Shown one piece after another: positions 8,250-17,216 of a stretch of 64,000 bases of DNA (its first letter is position 1; the number at the start of each line of letters is the position of its first letter). This DNA is from Gammaproteobacteria bacterium. GTDB lineage: Bacteria > Pseudomonadota > Gammaproteobacteria > Pseudomonadales > Azotimanducaceae. The stretch is from NCBI GenBank assembly GCA_026708185.1, contig JAPOVK010000051.1:1-64000 (forward strand). Direction: 5' to 3'. The notes below the pieces were generated by a model. The model worked only from the letters and a program-made list of their open reading frames with translations, made no database searches and was not told where the DNA came from. A program made the position numbers and the translations under genes.

Positions 8250-9086
8250 ATGACCGACCCAGAGACCACCATCAACGACGCGTGGGAACGCCGCGACGAA
8301 CTCTCCTTCGAGACCCGGGGGCCTGTCCGGGACGCGGTGACCCAAGCACTCGACGCCCTCGACAGCGGAACCGCGCGGGTCGCCGAGAAGGTGGGCGGCG
8401 AATGGGTCGTCAACCAGTGGCTGAAGAAGGCCGTTCTTTTGAGTTTCGTGCTCAACGACATGGAAACCGTCCCAGGGGGTCCGGGCGACAGCCATTGGTG
8501 GGACAAGGTGCCCTCGAAATTCGCTGGCTGGGACGCTGCTCGCTTTCGGGAAGCGGGGTTCCGCGCCGTGCCCTCGGCGGTGGTGCGCCACTCCGCCTAC
8601 ATCGCGCCGTCGGTCGTCCTCATGCCCAGTTTCGTCAACATCGGCGCCTACGTCGACAGCGGCACCATGGTCGACACCTGGGCGACCATCGGCTCGTGTG
8701 CGCAGATCGGCAAGAACTGCCATATCTCCGGCGGGGCCGGCATCGGCGGCGTCCTCGAACCGTTGCAGGCGGAGCCGGTGATCGTCGAGGACAACTGTTT
8801 CATCGGGGCGCGCTCCGAGGTCGTAGAGGGGGTCATCGTCGAGGAAGGCGCGGTGCTCGCCATGGGCGTCTTCATCGGTCAGTCCACGAAGATCGTCGAC
8901 CGGGCCACCGGCGCAGTCACAACCGGCCGCGTGCCCGCATATTCGGTTGTGGTTCCCGGCTCGCTACCGGGTGGGACGGCGAGCGACGGCGTGCCGCGCC
9001 CCAACCTCTACTGCGCCGTGATCATCAAGCGCGTCGACGCGAGCACGCGGTCGAAGACTTCCATCAACGAACTGCTACGGGATTGA
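8250..9086 (+). CDS. dapD: 2,3,4,5-Tetrahydropyridine-2,6-dicarboxylate N-succinyltransferase
   Basis: DapD transfers succinyl from succinyl-CoA to tetrahydrodipicolinate in the succinylase branch of lysine and diaminopimelate synthesis. The 278-residue length matches the family (about 274). An N-terminal helical domain (1-100) contains [12 protein letters not shown]. Left-handed beta-helix hexapeptide turns follow, with [51 protein letters not shown] and [18 protein letters not shown]. The gene is followed 3 bases later by an epoxide hydrolase, not by dapE. Confidence 0.97.
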   Translation: MTDPETTINDAWERRDELSFETRGPVRDAVTQALDALDSGTARVAEKVGGEWVVNQWLKKAVLLSFVLNDMETVPGGPGDSHWWDKVPSKFAGWDAARFREAGFRAVPSAVVRHSAYIAPSVVLMPSFVNIGAYVDSGTMVDTWATIGSCAQIGKNCHISGGAGIGGVLEPLQAEPVIVEDNCFIGARSEVVEGVIVEEGAVLAMGVFIGQSTKIVDRATGAVTTGRVPAYSVVVPGSLPGGTASDGVPRPNLYCAVIIKRVDASTRSKTSINELLRD

Positions 9087-9089
9087 CAC

Positions 9090-10253
9090 ATGAGCGAAAT
9101 CCGCGACTTCCGCATCGACGTCGGCGACGACGAACTGGCCGACCTGCACACGCGCCTGGCCGACACGCGGTGGCCTGACGCCGAAACCCCGGACGACTGG
9201 AGCCAGGGACTGCCCCTCGCCTACGCCCGCGAACTACGCGACTACTGGTTGAACGACTACGACTGGCGCGAACGCGAAGCGCACTTCAACAGCTTTCCGC
9301 AGTACACCACGACCATCGACGGCCTCGACGTCCACTTCATTCACCGCAAGAGCGACAACCCGGACTCCGTACCGCTTCTCATCACCCACGGCTGGCCGGG
9401 GTCGGTCGTCGAGTTCCACAAAACCATCGAGCCGCTCGCCAACCCGACGGCCTACGGTGGCGATGCGGCCGACTCCTTCGACGTCATCTGCCCCTCCCTG
9501 CCCGGCTACGGGTTCTCCGGCAAGCCCGAGGCAACCGGCTGGGGCGTCGGCAAGATCGCCGAGGTCTGGGACACCCTCATGCAGCGCATCGGCTACGACC
9601 GGTACTTCGCCCAGGGCGGGGACTGGGGGGCGGCGGTCACGACCGCGATCGCGATGCAGGACAAGGGAAGCTGCGCCGGCATCCACGTCAACATGCCGAG
9701 CGCCGGGCCGACCCAGGAAGCGCGTGACAACCCGACCGAGCGCGACAAGCAGGCCTTCGAGGGCGGGCGCTACTACAACGCGTGGGGTTCCGGCTATTCG
9801 AAGCAGCAGAGCACGCGTCCCCAGACCCTGGGCTACGGTCTGGTCGACTCGCCCATGGGACAGGCCACGTGGATCATCGAGAAGTTCCTCGAATGGACGG
9901 ACTGCGAGGACGCCGACGGCAACAAGCACCCCGAGAACGTCCTCAGCCGGGACGAGCTTCTCGACAACGTCATGTTCTACTGGCTGACCGCTGCGGGCGC
10001 CTCGTCGGCACGCCTCTACTGGGAGAGCTTCAACCGCACGTTCGGCGGCGGGAACCAGGACAAGATCACGCTGCCCACAGGCTGCAGCATCTTTCCCAAG
10101 GAGATCGTGCCCACGCCGCGAAGCTGGGCCGAGCAACGCTACGGCAACATCGTCTACTGGAACGAACTCGACAGGGGCGGCCACTTCGCCGCATTCGAGC
10201 AGCCGGAGCTCTTCGTGAACGAACTCCGCGAGTGCTTCCGGCTGATGCGTTAA
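9090..10253 (+). CDS. Epoxide hydrolase (EHN domain, alpha/beta hydrolase)
   Basis: A 387-residue microsomal-type epoxide hydrolase converting epoxides to vicinal diols. The N-terminal EHN domain is evident (FRIDVGDDELADLHTRLADTRWPD, about 4-27). The alpha/beta core has LITHGWPGSVVEF (oxyanion HGWP near 94) and the nucleophile elbow QGGDWGAAVTTA (Asp near 178). The catalytic histidine is in RGGHFAAFEQPELF near 363. Two tyrosines that assist ring opening are plausible in the lid but cannot be assigned. It lies 3 bases after dapD and ahead of a cupin and a Gfo/Idh gene. Confidence 0.93.
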   Translation: MSEIRDFRIDVGDDELADLHTRLADTRWPDAETPDDWSQGLPLAYARELRDYWLNDYDWREREAHFNSFPQYTTTIDGLDVHFIHRKSDNPDSVPLLITHGWPGSVVEFHKTIEPLANPTAYGGDAADSFDVICPSLPGYGFSGKPEATGWGVGKIAEVWDTLMQRIGYDRYFAQGGDWGAAVTTAIAMQDKGSCAGIHVNMPSAGPTQEARDNPTERDKQAFEGGRYYNAWGSGYSKQQSTRPQTLGYGLVDSPMGQATWIIEKFLEWTDCEDADGNKHPENVLSRDELLDNVMFYWLTAAGASSARLYWESFNRTFGGGNQDKITLPTGCSIFPKEIVPTPRSWAEQRYGNIVYWNELDRGGHFAAFEQPELFVNELRECFRLMR

Positions 10254-10295
10254 GCTCGAAGCCGCAACTCAAGCTACTAGGCGAGGAGGGGAACG

Positions 10296-10646
10296 ATGGG
10301 CATTTCCGTCGACCACGACTATTTCACCGAGCAGAGCGAGGCCCGCGCCGAGATGGAGGCCGCGGGGCTCCATATCCATGAAGTCGACGCGCCGCCCAGC
10401 GGGGGCACGCCGATCCATTGGCACGACGTCGGCATCCACTTCTACGTCGAAGAGGGCGTGTTCCGATTCCAGGATCCGGCGGACGGCACTCTCCACGAGT
10501 GTGGGCCGGGCAGCCGCTTCATCATTCCGGAACGCACACTGCACATCGAGGAGGAGCACCACGGCTACAAGGGTGTCGTGGGCATGACGAAGGATCCGGT
10601 GCCGCAACCGTTCGTGAGACCGCCGGAGGAACTCAAGGCGGCATGA
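10296..10646 (+). CDS. Single-domain cupin protein
   Basis: A 116-residue small beta-barrel protein. Metal-ligand candidates are in TPIHWHDVGIHFYVEEG (cupin motif 1, H-W-H...E, near residue 47) and RTLHIEEEHHG near 86 (motif 2 region). A strong ribosome-binding site (AGGAGGGG) precedes the ATG. Its TGA overlaps the start of the downstream Gfo/Idh gene as ATGA, so the two are coupled and may act on the same substrate, with the cupin perhaps isomerising or binding a sugar derivative (inference). Confidence 0.82.
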   Translation: MGISVDHDYFTEQSEARAEMEAAGLHIHEVDAPPSGGTPIHWHDVGIHFYVEEGVFRFQDPADGTLHECGPGSRFIIPERTLHIEEEHHGYKGVVGMTKDPVPQPFVRPPEELKAA

Positions 10647-11698
10647 CCGGCGGCAACAAGAAGCTCCGCTACGGCTTCATCGGCGCGGGCGGGATCGCCG
10701 GCGCGCACCTCACGGAACTCGTCAAGCGCGACGACGTGGAACTCGTGGCGATGGCCGACATCGCCGAGGCAGGCATGCTGCGCCACCGCGAACGCTTCGG
10801 CATCGAGGGCATGTACGCCGACTGGACGGAGATGCTCGCCAGGGAAGACCTCGACGCGGTCTCGGTGTGTACGCCCAACAAGCTGCACGAGCAGCCCACC
10901 ATCGACGCGTTGAACTCAGGCTGTCACGTTCTGTGCGAAAAGCCGTTGGCGCATTCCGCCGCCGCCGGTGAGCGCATGCTGCAGACGGCCAACGACACGG
11001 GCCAAAAGCTCGTGATCGGGTTCCAGTACCGCTACCACCCGCGCACGCAGTTCCTACGCCGCGCCTTCGACGGCGGTCAGTTCGGCAACATCCTGTTCGG
11101 CCGGGTCAAGGCGCTGCGCCGCCGCGGCATCCCCAACTGGGGGGTCTTCGGCCGCAAGGATCTGCAAGGCGGCGGACCGCTCATCGACATCGGCGTGCAC
11201 GTCTTGGAGATGACGCACTATGCGATGGGGACGCCTAGGCCGGTGAGCGCATCGGCGGACATGTTCACCTACATCGGCGACAAGCCATCGGACGAGATCG
11301 AGTCCATGTGGAAGGGCTGGGATCACGAGACCTACACGGTGGAGGACCTCGCGGTCGGCCGCATCCGCTTCGAGACCGGGGCCGTGATCCACATCGAGGC
11401 CTGTTTCGCCGCCCACATCGAGAAGAACGAATGGAATTTCGAACTCATGGGCGACGAAGGCGGCGGTAGCTGGGATCCGCCGGGCATCTTCCGCGACGAA
11501 CACGGCCACATGGTGAACAAGGCGCCCGGCTGGCTCGGCCAGGGCGACATCTTCCGCCGCAAGATGCACAACTTCGTCGACCACTGCCTCTACGACACGC
11601 CAAGCCTTGCGCCGGGGGAAGACGGGCTCGCCGTGCAGCGGATGCTCGATGCGCTCTACCGCTCCGCGGACAGCGGCGGCGGCGAGGTCGACGTGTAG
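10643..11698 (+). CDS. Gfo/Idh/MocA-family oxidoreductase
   Basis: A 351-residue NAD(P)-dependent dehydrogenase. The Rossmann start is YGFIGAGGIAGAHL (classical GxGGIxxxH), followed by VSVCTPNKLHEQP, then HVLCEKPLAHSAA with the EKP hinge lysine near 98. VIGFQYRYHPRTQFLRRA and GGGPLIDIGVHVLEMTHYAMG follow, with the catalytic D-x-G-x-H pattern near 187. It is a different subfamily from the 5911 gene (larger C-terminal domain with an extra loop near 210-240). It overlaps the cupin by 4 bases. The substrate is probably a sugar or cyclitol. Confidence 0.9.
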   Translation: MTGGNKKLRYGFIGAGGIAGAHLTELVKRDDVELVAMADIAEAGMLRHRERFGIEGMYADWTEMLAREDLDAVSVCTPNKLHEQPTIDALNSGCHVLCEKPLAHSAAAGERMLQTANDTGQKLVIGFQYRYHPRTQFLRRAFDGGQFGNILFGRVKALRRRGIPNWGVFGRKDLQGGGPLIDIGVHVLEMTHYAMGTPRPVSASADMFTYIGDKPSDEIESMWKGWDHETYTVEDLAVGRIRFETGAVIHIEACFAAHIEKNEWNFELMGDEGGGSWDPPGIFRDEHGHMVNKAPGWLGQGDIFRRKMHNFVDHCLYDTPSLAPGEDGLAVQRMLDALYRSADSGGGEVDV

Positions 11699-11746
11699 GA
11701 GGTACTTGCCCGGTGCGGCGGCCCTCGTGCCAGGCCGATCAACCCG

Positions 11747-12469
11747 TTACGCCAGCGAGGCCGCTTCGTAGCCGCCTCGCGGCTCGTGGACCTCAAGATC
11801 CTCCGTCATCCCCTCGGCCGCTCGCAGGCCCAGAAGCGCCTCCTGGCGGGTCTTGAGCAGTCCCGCTCTCGGCAGATCCGCCGTTCCTTGCTCGGCCCAC
11901 GCCGCCCCGTAAGAGTCCAGGAAGGTGAGCGTTCCGCGACACACCGTCGCGACCAGCCTATGGCGGAGCCCGGCGTTGTCCAGGAAGTAGGCCACATCGA
12001 CGAGGCGCACCACGCGGCGCAAGTTGTCGATCGAGCGAGGGAAGCGCCTGTCCTGCACATCGACGGGTATGTCGTGGCCTCCCTTCGCGACACGAACAGC
12101 AATCCGTCCGCGGGTCGTGGTGGGCGACGACACGCCAACGAACACCAACACCAGACGGTAGCCGGCCGCCCGGGTGCGCTCGACACTGCGGATGATCTCC
12201 CGACCGGTGAGCGTCGACTCGCGCACCAACGACCGACCCGCATCGACCAGCGATCGGGTCCGCTCAACCACCTCCCGACCAGCTCCCAGCCCGAAGGCTG
12301 ATCCGCCCGCTCCGGCTCCCCGCATGGACCTAGCGATCTCGTCGGGATTCAGATACTCGCCGGAATCGAATCCCGCTCTCACGAACCGAGTGTAGGCGGT
12401 CGACTTGCCGGACCCGTTCGGCCCCCCGAAGATAGTGAACCGGGGCCGGCTACGGGCAGCGGGCTTCAT
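11747..12469 (-). CDS. Zeta-toxin-like P-loop kinase
   Basis: A 240-residue P-loop protein of the zeta toxin/AAA_33 type. It has Walker A TIFGGPNGSGKSTAYTRF near residue 18, YLNPDEIARSM (substrate aspartate), LVRESTLTGREIIRSV, VGVSSPTTTRGRIAVRVAKGGHDIPVDVQDRRFPRSI and then RLVDVAYFLDN. The 'ESTLxG' and 'RVxxGGHxIP...RR' patterns are diagnostic of this family, whose classical members phosphorylate UDP-N-acetylglucosamine. It overlaps the upstream 83-residue gene by 20 bases, like a toxin-antitoxin unit. Many chromosomal homologues may have other kinase roles. Confidence 0.82.
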   Translation of the reverse strand: MKPAARSRPRFTIFGGPNGSGKSTAYTRFVRAGFDSGEYLNPDEIARSMRGAGAGGSAFGLGAGREVVERTRSLVDAGRSLVRESTLTGREIIRSVERTRAAGYRLVLVFVGVSSPTTTRGRIAVRVAKGGHDIPVDVQDRRFPRSIDNLRRVVRLVDVAYFLDNAGLRHRLVATVCRGTLTFLDSYGAAWAEQGTADLPRAGLLKTRQEALLGLRAAEGMTEDLEVHEPRGGYEAASLA

Positions 12470-12701
12470 CGGACGCCACCTTGTACCGCCTGAAGAGCGC
12501 TTCCATCGCGGCGCGGTCGCTTGGCAACGGCGTGTGCGTCCCGTCCGGGTGGTACAGAACCGTCTGCCCGTCGATCTCGATCACCCGGGAGATACCCAGC
12601 CGATCACACTCCTCGTTGAATTTGCGGCCACCTTCGTCCAGAACCGCCATGAACTCGACGGGATCGAGATCCTCGAGTTTTCGTTTGCGGGTCGTTTGCA
12701 T
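12450..12701 (-). CDS. Small protein, probable partner/antitoxin of the zeta-like kinase
   Basis: An 83-residue polar protein, MQTTRKRKLEDLDPVEFMAV at its start, with VIEIDGQTVLYHPDGTHTPL in the middle and a C-terminal helix. It is translated first and overlaps the kinase gene by 20 bases in another frame. Placement and size resemble antitoxins of chromosomal zeta systems. I do not recognise the fold, so the antitoxin role is inferred from context only. The genuine use of the frame is supported by the tight overlap and the charged, non-shadow composition. Confidence 0.65.
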   Translation of the reverse strand: MQTTRKRKLEDLDPVEFMAVLDEGGRKFNEECDRLGISRVIEIDGQTVLYHPDGTHTPLPSDRAAMEALFRRYKVASDEARCP

Positions 12702-12724
12702 ATCGCGCCTTCGACCGTTGGCCG

Positions 12725-13519
12725 TCAGAGAATGCAGACCGCCCGGAACTCGACGCTCCGTCGTCCCGGATGGTCCTCGCCGACCGCAGGGTCGTAGAAC
12801 GCGGTGTGCGGGCAGACCTTGGGCATGCCCGGCCGGGAGTCGTACTGCTTGAACACGATCGCTTCGCCCGGGCGCATGTTGGCGACGTAGTAGAAGCGGT
12901 GGTCCCGATTCCAGGTCGGGATGGCCGCGAATCCCCCTTCCGCGCGCGGCGTGAAGTAGTACTCCTGGAAATCATCGTCGGTGAGCGTCGAGGCATCGAT
13001 GACGGTCAACTGGTTCTGCTCCGCCGGCCGGTCAATCGGCGCCCAGATGTTGAACCAGAGGTAGTCGAGGCCTTCGAGGTCCACGTTTTCGCGACCGTGC
13101 GCCTTCAACAGATTCGAAACCCGGTCCGGGTTCGGGGTCATGGGGTAGTCGCAATGCACGTACCGGGAGTAGGCGCCGAGGAAGGTCTTCGGGTCTTCGG
13201 TCCGGGTCTGGTGGTTCTGCACGTAGACCTCGCGTGCCCCGGTCAGTTCGCGCAGCAATGGCGCGATGGCGGTCTCGTAGCTGGACTTCACCGCCTCGCC
13301 GTCGGTGTAGTCCGTGACGTGGGGCTCGTAGGCCGAGTACGTGAAGCCATTGCGCTCGATGTCGATGGCCCCGTCGGCCACGAGCGGCCGCGCGTCGGTG
13401 ATCGTCACGTCGCGCTTGGTCGTGTTCTGGTGCCGCGTCTCCTTCGAGTAGATGAAGGCCCTGTCGGGGCGCGTCTTCCACTCGTCGCTGAGGTAGCGGA
13501 CTGCCGCTCGCAGTGTCAT
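12725..13519 (-). CDS. CmcJ/NvfI-like non-heme oxygenase
   Basis: A 264-residue protein that resembles the CmcJ/AsaB/NvfI group of Fe/2-oxoglutarate-type oxidoreductases (established family; substrates vary). Visible markers are VYVQNHQTR near 100, AYSRYVHCDYPMTPNPD near 119 (H-x-D), LDYLWFNIWAPID near 151, and HTAFYDPAVGEDHPGRRSVEFRA near 240, which holds the distal His and the Arg pair. The ATG at 13519 has GGAGGG 7 bases upstream, so the longer open frame to 13714 is not used. It is the only secondary-metabolism-like gene in the area, so the substrate is unknown. Confidence 0.8.
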   Translation of the reverse strand: MTLRAAVRYLSDEWKTRPDRAFIYSKETRHQNTTKRDVTITDARPLVADGAIDIERNGFTYSAYEPHVTDYTDGEAVKSSYETAIAPLLRELTGAREVYVQNHQTRTEDPKTFLGAYSRYVHCDYPMTPNPDRVSNLLKAHGRENVDLEGLDYLWFNIWAPIDRPAEQNQLTVIDASTLTDDDFQEYYFTPRAEGGFAAIPTWNRDHRFYYVANMRPGEAIVFKQYDSRPGMPKVCPHTAFYDPAVGEDHPGRRSVEFRAVCIL

Positions 13520-13553
13520 CTGCCGCCCTCCGTAGGGAACGGAGGATACTACG

Positions 13554-13573
13554 CGCGTCGCCGGCGCGACGCG
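13554..13573. repeat. Single G+C hairpin between minus-strand genes
   Basis: An 8-bp perfect inverted repeat (CGCGTCGC/GCGACGCG) with loop CGGC lies in the 77-bp gap after the Tsx-like gene. It resembles hairpin 2 of the twin-hairpin repeats but has no neighbouring second hairpin, and no T run follows. It may be a decayed half copy or an attenuator. Confidence 0.4.
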
Positions 13574-13596
13574 ATGCAGAAACGTCGCTCCGCTGC

Positions 13597-14388
13597 CTAG
13601 AACTCCCAGACGAGCAACGCCTGAACGGCGCTCTCGTCCGTCGAACCGTCGCCGAGCTTGTTCATCCAGAGTTGGTACTCGACGCCAACCGCGATCCGTT
13701 CGTTCACGTGCCACTGCAACTGGGGCTGTGCGAGGATCCAGGCATCGACCTCGCCGCCGAGTTCGTTGATCCGTTCGCCAACGTACTCGACGTGCCCCTC
13801 GATGCTGAAACTCGCTCCGCCGATCTCGAACGGTCGCGCGAAGTTGAAGTCCACGAGAACGGTGTCGTCCTCCGAGGGCGCCCCACCCGACGCGATTCCC
13901 TCACTGCGGTCGATGAGCGCCATGACGTCCACATTCGCGAACGCAAAGCCATCAAGGCCGAGCGCCAAGCGCACGCCGGCAGCGTACTTTCGCACATTCG
14001 CGTCCGCGGACCAGCTGCCGCCCCCGATCAAGCCGACGTCCGAAACCGGGCCGAAGGCTATCGGCATGCCGCCCAACTTTTCCAGACTCAGGTTCGCATA
14101 CGCTTCACCGTAGGCGTCGAAATCCTGGAAGGCGCTTTCCCGCGAATCCAGCACGTCGACGAAGGCGAAAACGTCGCCGTACTTCCACCCGCTTGCGTGC
14201 TGCAAGGTATAGATGACGTGGGTCGCCGTACCGCCGCCGGCGAAGGCCGGAACGTCCAAGCGCCCGAACTGAAGGTGAAGCTCGGTGTTGCTCCACTCGG
14301 CCGCATCGACCGCCATGCACCAGAACAGCGCGGCAAGCGCACCCCCGCGCCGGCCCAGGTGGCGGTGGTTCGGCTTCGTGTCAATCAA
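13597..14388 (-). CDS. Tsx/OmpK-like outer-membrane beta-barrel protein
   Basis: A 263-residue exported protein. The signal sequence covers about 12-30 (GGALAALFWCMAVDAAEW). The mature part begins WSNTELHLQFGRLDVPAF and continues with WKYGDVFAFVDVLDS near 70, repeated amphipathic strands (ANLSLEKLGG, VRLALGLDGF, VLVDFNFARPFEIGG) and a terminal aromatic VWEF typical of outer-membrane barrels. The opening strand and the 'YGD-F-F-DV-DS' segment match the nucleoside channel Tsx/OmpK group. Its start overlaps the PHP gene's end by 8 bases, so both are co-transcribed, and uptake of a nucleotide or phosphoester product is a reasonable inference. Confidence 0.68.
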   Translation of the reverse strand: MIDTKPNHRHLGRRGGALAALFWCMAVDAAEWSNTELHLQFGRLDVPAFAGGGTATHVIYTLQHASGWKYGDVFAFVDVLDSRESAFQDFDAYGEAYANLSLEKLGGMPIAFGPVSDVGLIGGGSWSADANVRKYAAGVRLALGLDGFAFANVDVMALIDRSEGIASGGAPSEDDTVLVDFNFARPFEIGGASFSIEGHVEYVGERINELGGEVDAWILAQPQLQWHVNERIAVGVEYQLWMNKLGDGSTDESAVQALLVWEF

Positions 14389-16006
14389 ATCGCAGGCTTT
14401 CCACGAGTTGGGTGATGTGCGCCATCTGTCGTTGCGGATGGGCGGCCACCCAAACCACCTTGCCGTCCTTGACGGCGGAGACGATCTGCGTCTTCAGCTC
14501 CACGCTTGAAGGCGTGTAGAACCATGCCACCTCCGAACGGTAGGCCGCCGTACCGTCGGCAAGCGTGATCGGTCGGTTCTCGGTGACGTCGAAGTCCGAC
14601 CCCAAGTGCGCCACCGTTTCCATGAACAGCGCAACCACCGCATCCAGCGCGACGACCTCGTCGACGAAGACCCCGAAGGTCACGCCGTCCGGCGTCTGTG
14701 CGGCAAAGACCTCGCCGAGTTCGGCCGGCGCGTCGATATTCGTCCCGGGCGGAAACTCGATCGTGAACGACGGGTCGCCGTCGTAGGTGTACGACTTAGG
14801 CAGGGACATGCCCTCCACGGCGCGGCGCAGCGTCACCTCGGGGCGCGTATTGGGGGCAGTGAGCGCGTTCAGGACTTCGAAGGTCAGCGCAACCTCGTCG
14901 CTCGCAGTCGCCGGTTTCACGCGGAGCTCCGCGACGCCTTGGGGTGGCACGTCGACAAGGTCGGCTCGACGGTGCAGCGACTGCGCGTCGGTCGAGAGAT
15001 GACGGAGCCGGAGAGGCGCATCCATGTTGTTGCGCAACGTCACGTCGACGACGCCCACGCCCTCGCGCACTGCCCGGTCCATGGTGAGGCCAGCCTCCAG
15101 GAGCGCGTCCAAGGGGGCGTCGCGGCCAATCAGGAGGTCATCGAACCAGACGACGGTGCGTTGCGCGAAAAGCGCCTCCTTGATCGCATCCGCAGAGCGC
15201 TCGGTTGCGAGGACCAGGGTGACCGGCCGGTGACCGCCACCCGCGATGTCGTAGTCCCAATCGACGAGGTTGTGGACGTCGGAAGTCCCGATGAAGGTCA
15301 AGTCATGCTCGACGGCGATGCGATGCGCCTCCTCGTTGTAGGTCCAGCCGTTGACGATCTCGATCCCGTGCAATTGGCCTTGATCGATCAAAGCCCGATG
15401 CACGTCGGCCAACTCGGTGCGCAAACCGGGAGTCGCCGTGAACGCCCACGGGTGGTTCCAGAACACGAACGCGCCTTGCGCATTGGCCTCGGCGACCGCC
15501 TTCTCGGGCGTCCACTCCGAACGGAAGGCGGCCAGCTCGCGTCCGTCGCGGTCACCGACCGGCCACAGGGCGTTGGCGTCGGTGATGAACACGGCATTCA
15601 TGTGCCCGTGGGGCGCATCCCGCGTGATCTCGGAGCCCGACACCACGAGCAGGCCGGTGCCGGCAGCCGCCTGCACCGCCTCGCCGACGGCATCGTTGCG
15701 GTCGCGGTTCGGGATGAAGAGCCTATGCGGCTGATACTCGAGGTGCTCGGTGATCGCCAGCACGTCCAGGCCGTCGCGAAGCCCCTCGGCGACGCGGACG
15801 TTCGGCCAAACGTGACCGTCGGAGAAGACCGAGTGGGTGTGCAAGTCCGTGACCAGCGTGACGTACTCCCCGGCGTCCGGGAAGTCGATCTTGCGCGCCT
15901 CGTCATCGTCCGCGCCGACCGTACCGTGCGCATGAACCGCACCCGTGGTCGCAATCGCGACGACGCCGACGGTGGCCTTCAGAAAGCGCCTTGTACTCTT
16001 CAACAT
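14381..16006 (-). CDS. Exported PHP-domain metallohydrolase
   Basis: A 541-residue protein with a signal sequence (about 5-26, ending VHAHG). The PHP domain spans roughly 45-290: metal ligands in TDLHTHSVFSDG (H-x-H), ITEHLEY, GSEITRD, FWNHPWAF and IGTSDVHNLVDWD. A C-terminal region of about 240 residues (beta-sandwich then an alpha/beta part) has no clear family. Exported PHP proteins such as CehA/Sb-PDE-like enzymes cleave phosphoesters. The substrate is unknown. The downstream Tsx-like barrel overlaps by 8 bases, suggesting a scavenging pair in the periplasm and outer membrane. Confidence 0.83.
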   Translation of the reverse strand: MLKSTRRFLKATVGVVAIATTGAVHAHGTVGADDDEARKIDFPDAGEYVTLVTDLHTHSVFSDGHVWPNVRVAEGLRDGLDVLAITEHLEYQPHRLFIPNRDRNDAVGEAVQAAAGTGLLVVSGSEITRDAPHGHMNAVFITDANALWPVGDRDGRELAAFRSEWTPEKAVAEANAQGAFVFWNHPWAFTATPGLRTELADVHRALIDQGQLHGIEIVNGWTYNEEAHRIAVEHDLTFIGTSDVHNLVDWDYDIAGGGHRPVTLVLATERSADAIKEALFAQRTVVWFDDLLIGRDAPLDALLEAGLTMDRAVREGVGVVDVTLRNNMDAPLRLRHLSTDAQSLHRRADLVDVPPQGVAELRVKPATASDEVALTFEVLNALTAPNTRPEVTLRRAVEGMSLPKSYTYDGDPSFTIEFPPGTNIDAPAELGEVFAAQTPDGVTFGVFVDEVVALDAVVALFMETVAHLGSDFDVTENRPITLADGTAAYRSEVAWFYTPSSVELKTQIVSAVKDGKVVWVAAHPQRQMAHITQLVESLRFD

Positions 16007-16116
16007 GACAGCCCCTTGAGTAAGGAAACAGCACCTTCGCGGTGCCGCAACCGTGTCAAACTACGCGGCCCCGCGATGGCACCCAAGCCACGGGGTCCGA
16101 ATGTGGAGGAACGAAG

Positions 16117-16893
16117 TTGAGCTACCGTGAAATCCGCTATGGCGTCGAAGGACCCATGGCGCTTATCACCATCAACCGGCCGGAGAAGCATAACGCGATC
16201 TCGCTCGGCACGTTGCGGGAGCTGCAGGAGGCCGTCGCGGAAGCAGCCGCAGACGACACCGTCAAAGCGATCACGGTGACCGGCGCGGGCGGTCGCGCCT
16301 TCGCCTCCGGCTCAGACCTTTCCGAGGTGACCGAACGGGACTTCAGGAAGGCGCTCGAGCCGATCGTCCAAGGACTGGCCGAGCAGCTTGAGCGCACACC
16401 GAAGCCGACGATCGCTGCCATCGACGGCATTTGCATGGGCGGCGGCCTCGAAGTGGCCCTCGGCTGCGACCTGCGCATCGCCACCCCGACCTCGCGTTTC
16501 GCCACGCCCGAGGGAAAGCTCGGCATCATCCCCGGCGGCGGTGCAACGGCCCGGCTGCCGCGAGTCGTTGGCCGGGGCTGGGCGATGGAGATGATGCTCA
16601 TGGGCGAACCCATCGACGCCGAGCGGGCGCTCGCCATCGGTCTCGTGACGCGGATCGTACCCAAGGACGGACTAATCGCGGAGGCGCGCCGAATGGCGGA
16701 CCACCTGGCGACGTTCGCGCCCTTCGTGCCGCGCACCATGAAGGCCATGGTGCACTTCGGCATGGAGGCGAGCCTGGCCGGCGCGCTGATGCTCGAGAAG
16801 TACGCGCAAGGGGCGCTGGTGCAGACCGAGGATAAGAAGGAAGGCATCGCCGCGTTTCTCGAGAAACGCAAGCCCGAGTTCCGGGGACGGTGA
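16117..16893 (+). CDS. Enoyl-CoA hydratase/isomerase family protein
   Basis: A 258-residue crotonase-fold enzyme acting on acyl-CoA. It has ALITINRPEKHNAIS (N-terminal signature), FASGSDLSEV (oxyanion loop, with SD in place of the usual AGAD), and IDGICMGGGLEVALGCDLRIA with the second oxyanion glycine. The position that often carries a catalytic Glu is EGKLGIIPGGGATARLPRVVG, which keeps a glutamate. The start is TTG at 16117, supported by GGAGGA 6 bases upstream. The open frame extends to 16042, but that has no start signal. It stands alone beside a toxin-antitoxin pair and a MaoC operon. Confidence 0.92.
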   Translation: MSYREIRYGVEGPMALITINRPEKHNAISLGTLRELQEAVAEAAADDTVKAITVTGAGGRAFASGSDLSEVTERDFRKALEPIVQGLAEQLERTPKPTIAAIDGICMGGGLEVALGCDLRIATPTSRFATPEGKLGIIPGGGATARLPRVVGRGWAMEMMLMGEPIDAERALAIGLVTRIVPKDGLIAEARRMADHLATFAPFVPRTMKAMVHFGMEASLAGALMLEKYAQGALVQTEDKKEGIAAFLEKRKPEFRGR

Positions 16894-16970
16894 CAGCCCT
16901 CGTCCGCCAACGTCCATGGCGATGTTGACCTCGACGTCCGAAGTGCATACTTGGTAAGGGGTGAGCAGAA

Positions 16971-17216
16971 ATGGAGGTCACGGCGAAAGGGCTTCGGGGC
17001 CGGGTCGGCGAACTGCTTGCGTGCGTCGAGCGTGGCGAATCCGTTGTCATCACGTATCGAGGCAGACCGCGGGCGCGATTGGTTGCCATCGACCGTACGC
17101 CGCAGTCTTCGAGCACCAGCGAGACACCGGGGTTCGGGATGTGGCGCGACCGCGCGGACATGGACGATGTCGACGGCTACGTTCGGGACTTGCGCAGACC
17201 GCGGAATGCTGGTTGA
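16971..17216 (+). CDS. Phd/YefM-family antitoxin (second locus)
   Basis: An 81-residue antitoxin, MEVTAKGLRGRVGELLACVE at its start, continuing SVVITYRGRPRARLVAID, the Phd/YefM DNA-binding fold. The tail MWRDRADMDDVDGYVRDLR is the acidic toxin-binding part. It overlaps the start of the PIN-domain gene by 11 bases. That toxin is frameshifted, so the antitoxin may be an orphan in practice. Confidence 0.82.
   Translation: MEVTAKGLRGRVGELLACVERGESVVITYRGRPRARLVAIDRTPQSSSTSETPGFGMWRDRADMDDVDGYVRDLRRPRNAG

Noticed and set aside
12725-13714. Longer 329-codon version of the CmcJ-like protein
   Set aside because: The extra 65 codons overlap the neighbouring hairpin and Tsx-like gene end and lack a ribosome site; the ATG 13519 has a good one.
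14606-16120. 504-codon plus-strand frame opposite the PHP gene
   Set aside because: Arg/Ala/Val-rich antisense translation. The minus strand has all PHP metal motifs, so this is a shadow.
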